Shown here: positions 60,615 to 64,000 of the stretch, in pieces
Layout: each line of letters begins with the position of its first letter
How positions within the stretch are numbered: position 1 is the first letter of the stretch
NCBI GenBank assembly: GCA_021324155.1
Contig: JAJPJQ010000024.1
Coordinates: forward strand, 56,772-120,771
Source of the DNA: Pseudomonadota bacterium
GTDB lineage: Bacteria > Desulfobacterota > Binatia > UBA9968
Direction: 5' to 3'
Length of the DNA: 64,000 bases
Notes under the pieces: model-generated
Seen by the model: only the letters and a program-made list of their open reading frames with translations
Database searches by the model: none
What the model was told of the DNA's origin: nothing
Program-made: the position numbers and the translations under genes

Positions 60615-61334
60615 ATGATGGAAAACCAACCGTGCTTTCACTGCAAGCGGATGCTTCCGCCGACGGCGCTCATGGCGGGCGAGATGCTGCGCCCGGGCAT
60701 CACGGAGTTCCTCAAGGCGCGCGAGCCGGGATGGACGCCAGCGGCGATGCTGTGCCACGACTGCCTCGATATCTTCCGCTCCAATTACGTCGAGGACGCG
60801 CTCGAGGAGGAGCGCGGCGAGCTGTCGCGCCTCGACCTCGAAGTCGTCCAGAGTCTGCGCGATCAGGAGACGCTCACGGAGAATCTCAATCTCCAGTTCG
60901 AGAAAGATCTGACTTTCGGCGCGCGAATCGCCGACCGCGTCGCCGCTTTCGGCGGCAGCTGGACCTTCATCATCATCTTTTTCTTCGTGCTCTTGCTGTG
61001 GATGCTGGTCAACACCACGATCGTGCTGGCGCATCCGTTCGATCCGTATCCGTTCATTCTGCTCAACCTCGTGCTCTCGTGCCTGGCCGCGATTCAGGCG
61101 CCGATCATCATGATGAGCCAGAACCGGCAAGAGGCGCGCGACCGGCTGCGCTCGGAAAACGACTACCAGGTGAATCTCAAGGCCGAGCTCGAGATCCGGC
61201 ATCTGCACGAGAAACTCGATGTGCTGCTGAAGCACCAGTGGCAAAAGCTGCTGGAGATCCAGCAGATCCAGATCGACTTGATGAAAGAGGGCGCAAGCCG
61301 CGGCCGCGCGGCGGAGCCGGAGACTTCGGATTAG
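60615..61334 (+). CDS. DUF1003 membrane protein
   Basis: Protein of 239 aa after a GGAGGG site. An N-terminal cytosolic zinc-ribbon-like segment (CFHCKRM and CHDCLD) is followed by two adjacent helices (TFIIIFFFVLLLWMLVNTT, then ILLNLVLSCLAAIQAPIIMM) and a coiled-coil tail, the DUF1003 plan. Function unknown. Co-transcribed with the tandem transporters, so it may be their accessory protein. Confidence 0.86.
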   Translation: MMENQPCFHCKRMLPPTALMAGEMLRPGITEFLKAREPGWTPAAMLCHDCLDIFRSNYVEDALEEERGELSRLDLEVVQSLRDQETLTENLNLQFEKDLTFGARIADRVAAFGGSWTFIIIFFFVLLLWMLVNTTIVLAHPFDPYPFILLNLVLSCLAAIQAPIIMMSQNRQEARDRLRSENDYQVNLKAELEIRHLHEKLDVLLKHQWQKLLEIQQIQIDLMKEGASRGRAAEPETSD

Positions 61335-61345
61335 ATCAGAGAGCC

Positions 61346-61648
61346 ATGGACATTTGGAAGTGGATCGCCGGGTTTCTCGTCGTGACGTTCGTCCTCCACG
61401 GCGTCGCGTTCACGATTCTCGCCGTAGCGCGCCGCCGCGGCTATTATTTCTTTCTCACCGGCACCTTTCTCTTCTTGACGCTGATTTATCTGCTGAAGTT
61501 CGAGGGCTGGCAGCCGAACGTTCCGGGAACCGATTTTCCCGCGAGCTGGCTGTTGCGGCTCGCCGCCACCGCGTGCACGCTCACGTATCTCTGCGTCATC
61601 TACAACATCGAAGGCACGTGGCTTTGGAAGCTCCGGCGGCGGCGCTAA
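61346..61648 (+). CDS. Small membrane protein, hypothetical
   Basis: Protein of 100 aa, ATG 61346. Three hydrophobic segments (WIAGFLVVTFVLHGVAFTIL, YYFFLTGTFLFLTLIYLL and LLRLAATACTLTYLCVIYN). No family recognised. It follows DUF1003 by 11 nt and is convergent with the MFS gene, so it ends the transporter operon. Confidence 0.7.
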   Translation: MDIWKWIAGFLVVTFVLHGVAFTILAVARRRGYYFFLTGTFLFLTLIYLLKFEGWQPNVPGTDFPASWLLRLAATACTLTYLCVIYNIEGTWLWKLRRRR

Positions 61649-61661
61649 GCCGCGGCGGCTT

Positions 61662-62936
61662 TCATTCGGTCGCGTCGACGACTTTCACCCGCCGCGCCGT
61701 CTCCCAGCGAAACTGAACCAGATGCGGCACTTTTGCCGCCGTCAGCAGCGTCACGCCCGAGACGAGCAAGCCTCCGAGCACTGTCGCCTCGCGCGCGCCG
61801 ATCAGCGGCACGAGCAGGCCCGTCTCCGTCTGCCCCAGCGGATGGAGGCCGCGGTTGCTGAGATAGAAAACGCCCATCACGCGGCCGCGGAGCTCTTCCG
61901 GCGCTTTCACCTGGAGGATGATATTGCGCGCCGCCGCCCAGATCGTATCGGTCGCGCCCATCAGCAGGAGCAGCAGCAGCGAGAGCGGAAACGAAAGCGA
62001 CACGCCGAAGAGCGCGAAGCAAACCCCATAGAGGATCGCGGAGACAAATAAGATTTTTCCCTGCGCGCGCGTGTCGCTCATCGCGAGAATGACGGCGGAG
62101 CCGATGATCGCGCCCACGCCGCGCGCGGACTGGAGAAAGCCCAGACCGCTGGCGCCCACCTGCAGGATGTCGCGCGCGAAGATCGTGAGCATCGCGGGGT
62201 CGAGGCCGAAGACGGACGACACGCTCTCCATCACCATGATCGCGAGAATGACGTTCTGTCCGCGCACGTAGGCGACGCCCTCTTTAAGCTCCTGGACAAA
62301 ATCGCCCGTCGTGCCGACGCGCACGGCGGGCGTCTGCATCATCAGCAGCGCGATTACGACCGCGAGAAAGCTCGCGGCGTTGGCATAAAAGGCGCCGTCG
62401 GTGCCGACGGTGCTGATCGCGATGCCGGCGAGCGTCGGACCGATCAGCGCCGTGCCTTTCCAGAGGAGCGAATTGAGCGCGATCGCGTTGGGCAGCGCCG
62501 AAGCCGGGACGAGCGACGGATAAAGCGCCTGGCGCGCCGGACCGTCGAGCGCGTTAACGATCGCGCTGAGCGCCGTCATCGCATAGATGTGCCACACCTG
62601 GATGTGGCCGGTCTGGTCGAGCACACCGAGGGCGAAGGCGAGCAGCATCGACGTGACCTGGGTCGCGAGCATCACGCGCTTGCGGTCGTAGCGGTCGGCC
62701 ATCGTGCCGCCGAAAATGCCGAGCGCAATCGCGGGCACGGCGCGGAAAAGCCCGTTGAGTCCGAGCTGCAGGGGCGAGTGGGTGATGTCGTAGAGCATCC
62801 AGCTGATCGCCGTCATCTGCATCCAGGTGCCGACGTTGCTGATGAAAAGGCCGATCCAAAAGAGGCGGAAATCGCGGAAGCGCAGCGCGGCGAACGGGCC
62901 GCCGTCGCGCGCGGAATGATCGTGCTGGTCGGACAT
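61662..62936 (-). CDS. MFS transporter, MFS_3 type
   Basis: Transporter of 424 aa of the same MFS_3 subfamily as the gene at 46866 (shared features: ALRFRDFRLFWIGLFIS near the start, GTMADRYDRKRVMLATQ, EELRGRVMGVFYLSN). Probably an exporter. It is only broadly similar to the other copy, so it is a family member and not a recent duplicate. Confidence 0.88.
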   Translation of the reverse strand: MSDQHDHSARDGGPFAALRFRDFRLFWIGLFISNVGTWMQMTAISWMLYDITHSPLQLGLNGLFRAVPAIALGIFGGTMADRYDRKRVMLATQVTSMLLAFALGVLDQTGHIQVWHIYAMTALSAIVNALDGPARQALYPSLVPASALPNAIALNSLLWKGTALIGPTLAGIAISTVGTDGAFYANAASFLAVVIALLMMQTPAVRVGTTGDFVQELKEGVAYVRGQNVILAIMVMESVSSVFGLDPAMLTIFARDILQVGASGLGFLQSARGVGAIIGSAVILAMSDTRAQGKILFVSAILYGVCFALFGVSLSFPLSLLLLLLMGATDTIWAAARNIILQVKAPEELRGRVMGVFYLSNRGLHPLGQTETGLLVPLIGAREATVLGGLLVSGVTLLTAAKVPHLVQFRWETARRVKVVDATE

Positions 62937-63068
62937 GAGAGTCGAACGGAAGATTATCCGGCGGGCGGCATTTTAACAAGGCGAGCAGCGCGGAAAATCA
63001 TTTTTTCCGCAGCGGGGCGATTGTGTTACAATGCGGGCCATTTCGCCCCTGGCACAGGAGAGTAAACC

Positions 63069-64000
63069 ATGAAGCGATGGAGCCTTAAAATGCCGGCCGC
63101 GCTCGCTAAGCTCGCGCCGGTGACGGTCCGGGAAAAGCTCACGTTGTGGTTTCTTCTGCTCTCGCTCGCGCCGGTTTTCGCGACGGCCTTGCTGGCCTAC
63201 ACGAGCAGCCGCGTGAGCCTCGAAAAGGAAATCTACAACAAGCTCGACGCCGTTGCCGACAACAAGAGCTACATTCTCGGCCACTGGTTCAAAGCGCAGC
63301 TGGCGGAGGCGGCGGCGCTCACCGCCAACGACGCGCTCAAGGACCTGCTCTCGCCGAGCTTCCGGATCGTCTATCCGGATCTCGCGGCGAAGACGGATGC
63401 CGAGAGAATGCGCCGCGTCAAGGACATCATCACGGCGCGGCAGGAAACGAACGAGTTCTACGTCGATGTCATGGTCGCGGACACCGAAGGCAATATCGTC
63501 GCATCGAGCTCGAAGAGCCTGCTGCAGCAGGGAAAGAATTTAAAGGACACCGGCGCCCCGAGCATCCCGGAGGGCGACACGTTTCATGTGACGCAGGTGT
63601 TTTTTTCGCAGGCGGCGCAGCAGCCCGTCATGATGGTGCTTCAGCCGATTCACGACAATAACGCCAATGTGATCGGTCGTGTCGCGCTGGAAGTCGAGCT
63701 GCGCCCCGTTCAGCGTCTGATCGAAGAGCGCTCCGGCCTCGGCGGGAGCGGCGAAGTCATTATCGTCGACAAGGCGCGGCGCATGCTGACGCAGTCGCGC
63801 TTCGGCGAGGAGTCGACGATGTTGAAACCGGTACCGGACAGCAACCCGATCCAGCTCGGGCTGCAAAACCAGAAAGGGCACGACACATCGAGGGACTACC
63901 GCGGCGTGCCCGTGATCGCATCCTACCGTCCTCTGCCGGAGATCGGCGCAGCGCTCATCGCCAAGATCGACCAGTCCGAAGGACTGGCGCCGATCATCCA
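63069..64000 (+). CDS. Sensory protein with extracytoplasmic Cache domain, 3' cut by window
   Basis: Partial: 310 codons are visible and open to the end. ATG 63069 follows AGGAG. One N-terminal transmembrane helix (LWFLLLSLAPVFATALLAYT) precedes a long periplasmic region with double-Cache features (YNKLDAVADNKSYILGHWF, VADTEGNIVASSS, VMMVLQPIHDNNANVIGRVA and LIAKIDQSEGL). The output domain is missing, so it may be a chemoreceptor, histidine kinase or diguanylate cyclase. Confidence 0.83.
   Translation, partial: MKRWSLKMPAALAKLAPVTVREKLTLWFLLLSLAPVFATALLAYTSSRVSLEKEIYNKLDAVADNKSYILGHWFKAQLAEAAALTANDALKDLLSPSFRIVYPDLAAKTDAERMRRVKDIITARQETNEFYVDVMVADTEGNIVASSSKSLLQQGKNLKDTGAPSIPEGDTFHVTQVFFSQAAQQPVMMVLQPIHDNNANVIGRVALEVELRPVQRLIEERSGLGGSGEVIIVDKARRMLTQSRFGEESTMLKPVPDSNPIQLGLQNQKGHDTSRDYRGVPVIASYRPLPEIGAALIAKIDQSEGLAPII

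Noticed and set aside
1..64000. tRNA, rRNA, CRISPR arrays or insertion sequences
   Set aside because: None of the intergenic regions shows a cloverleaf with a T-loop, rRNA-like blocks, regular direct repeats with spacers, or a transposase.

Overview
The window is a GC-rich, gene-dense bacterial chromosome segment with no rRNA, tRNA, CRISPR array, prophage or insertion sequence that I could recognise. The gene content suggests a free-living soil or subsurface Gram-negative bacterium: lipoprotein signals, MltA, an AsmA-like protein, TatA, a CsgG-like lipoprotein, an outer-surface-type decaheme cytochrome, many SsuA/THI5-type ABC transporters, CoA-ester catabolism and an archaeal-type ATP-dependent DNA ligase. 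This mix is familiar from environmental lineages once filed under Deltaproteobacteria and from Binatota/Rokubacteria-like groups, but nothing here fixes the taxonomy and that statement is inference.

Layout. 1-7353 (+): an acyl-CoA catabolic operon of two dissimilar acyl-CoA dehydrogenases (probably one hetero-oligomer), a thiolase-fold protein without the usual Cys/His, its DUF35 partner, a substrate-binding protein, an enoyl-CoA hydratase and an acyl-CoA synthetase. 7369-9716: an ICMT-type methyltransferase, DUF1178, a GNAT-like peptidoglycan-type acyltransferase and a small K/P/D-rich ORF. 9763-11790 (-): an orphan OmcA/MtrC-type decaheme cytochrome with two pentaheme clusters. 12002-17734 (+): an ABC importer running into purM, purN, DUF523 and a flippase-like membrane protein. 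17731-21599: MgtE, TatA, a PmtA-like methyltransferase, an excisionase-type HTH protein and an SDR epimerase.

22163-25545 (+): an AsmA-like giant protein and a glutaredoxin, followed by a mosaic of dispersed repeats. 25812-29750 (mostly -): a PPOX-fold protein, a TatD-like hydrolase, DNA ligase, and a HemP-like small protein behind a strong promoter and an intrinsic terminator. 29775-36065: ATP-grasp, DyP peroxidase, DUF1761, ACT protein, CsgG-like lipoprotein, DAHP synthase and DoxX. 36062-40959 (-): MFS, SpoIIM-like, SDR, SRPBCC and zinc alcohol dehydrogenase. 41231-43416 (+): a two-gene GMC oxidoreductase system. 43454-44048 (-) is a lipoprotein pseudogene with two frameshifts, next to two REP-like palindromes.

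44186-50396: two divergent operons, one (-) with a signal-less TAXI-like binding protein, a GatC/AtzG-like small subunit and an amidase, the other (+) with an MFS exporter, an ABC ATPase and two ABC permeases. Then FAH hydrolase and ornithine-cyclodeaminase-like genes, a zincin metallopeptidase divergent from MltA with overlapping start codons, an MBL hydrolase, SCO1 with a CDF exporter, two tandem paralogous APC/KimA-like transporters with DUF1003 and a small membrane protein, an MFS transporter, and the start of a sensory protein cut by the window end.
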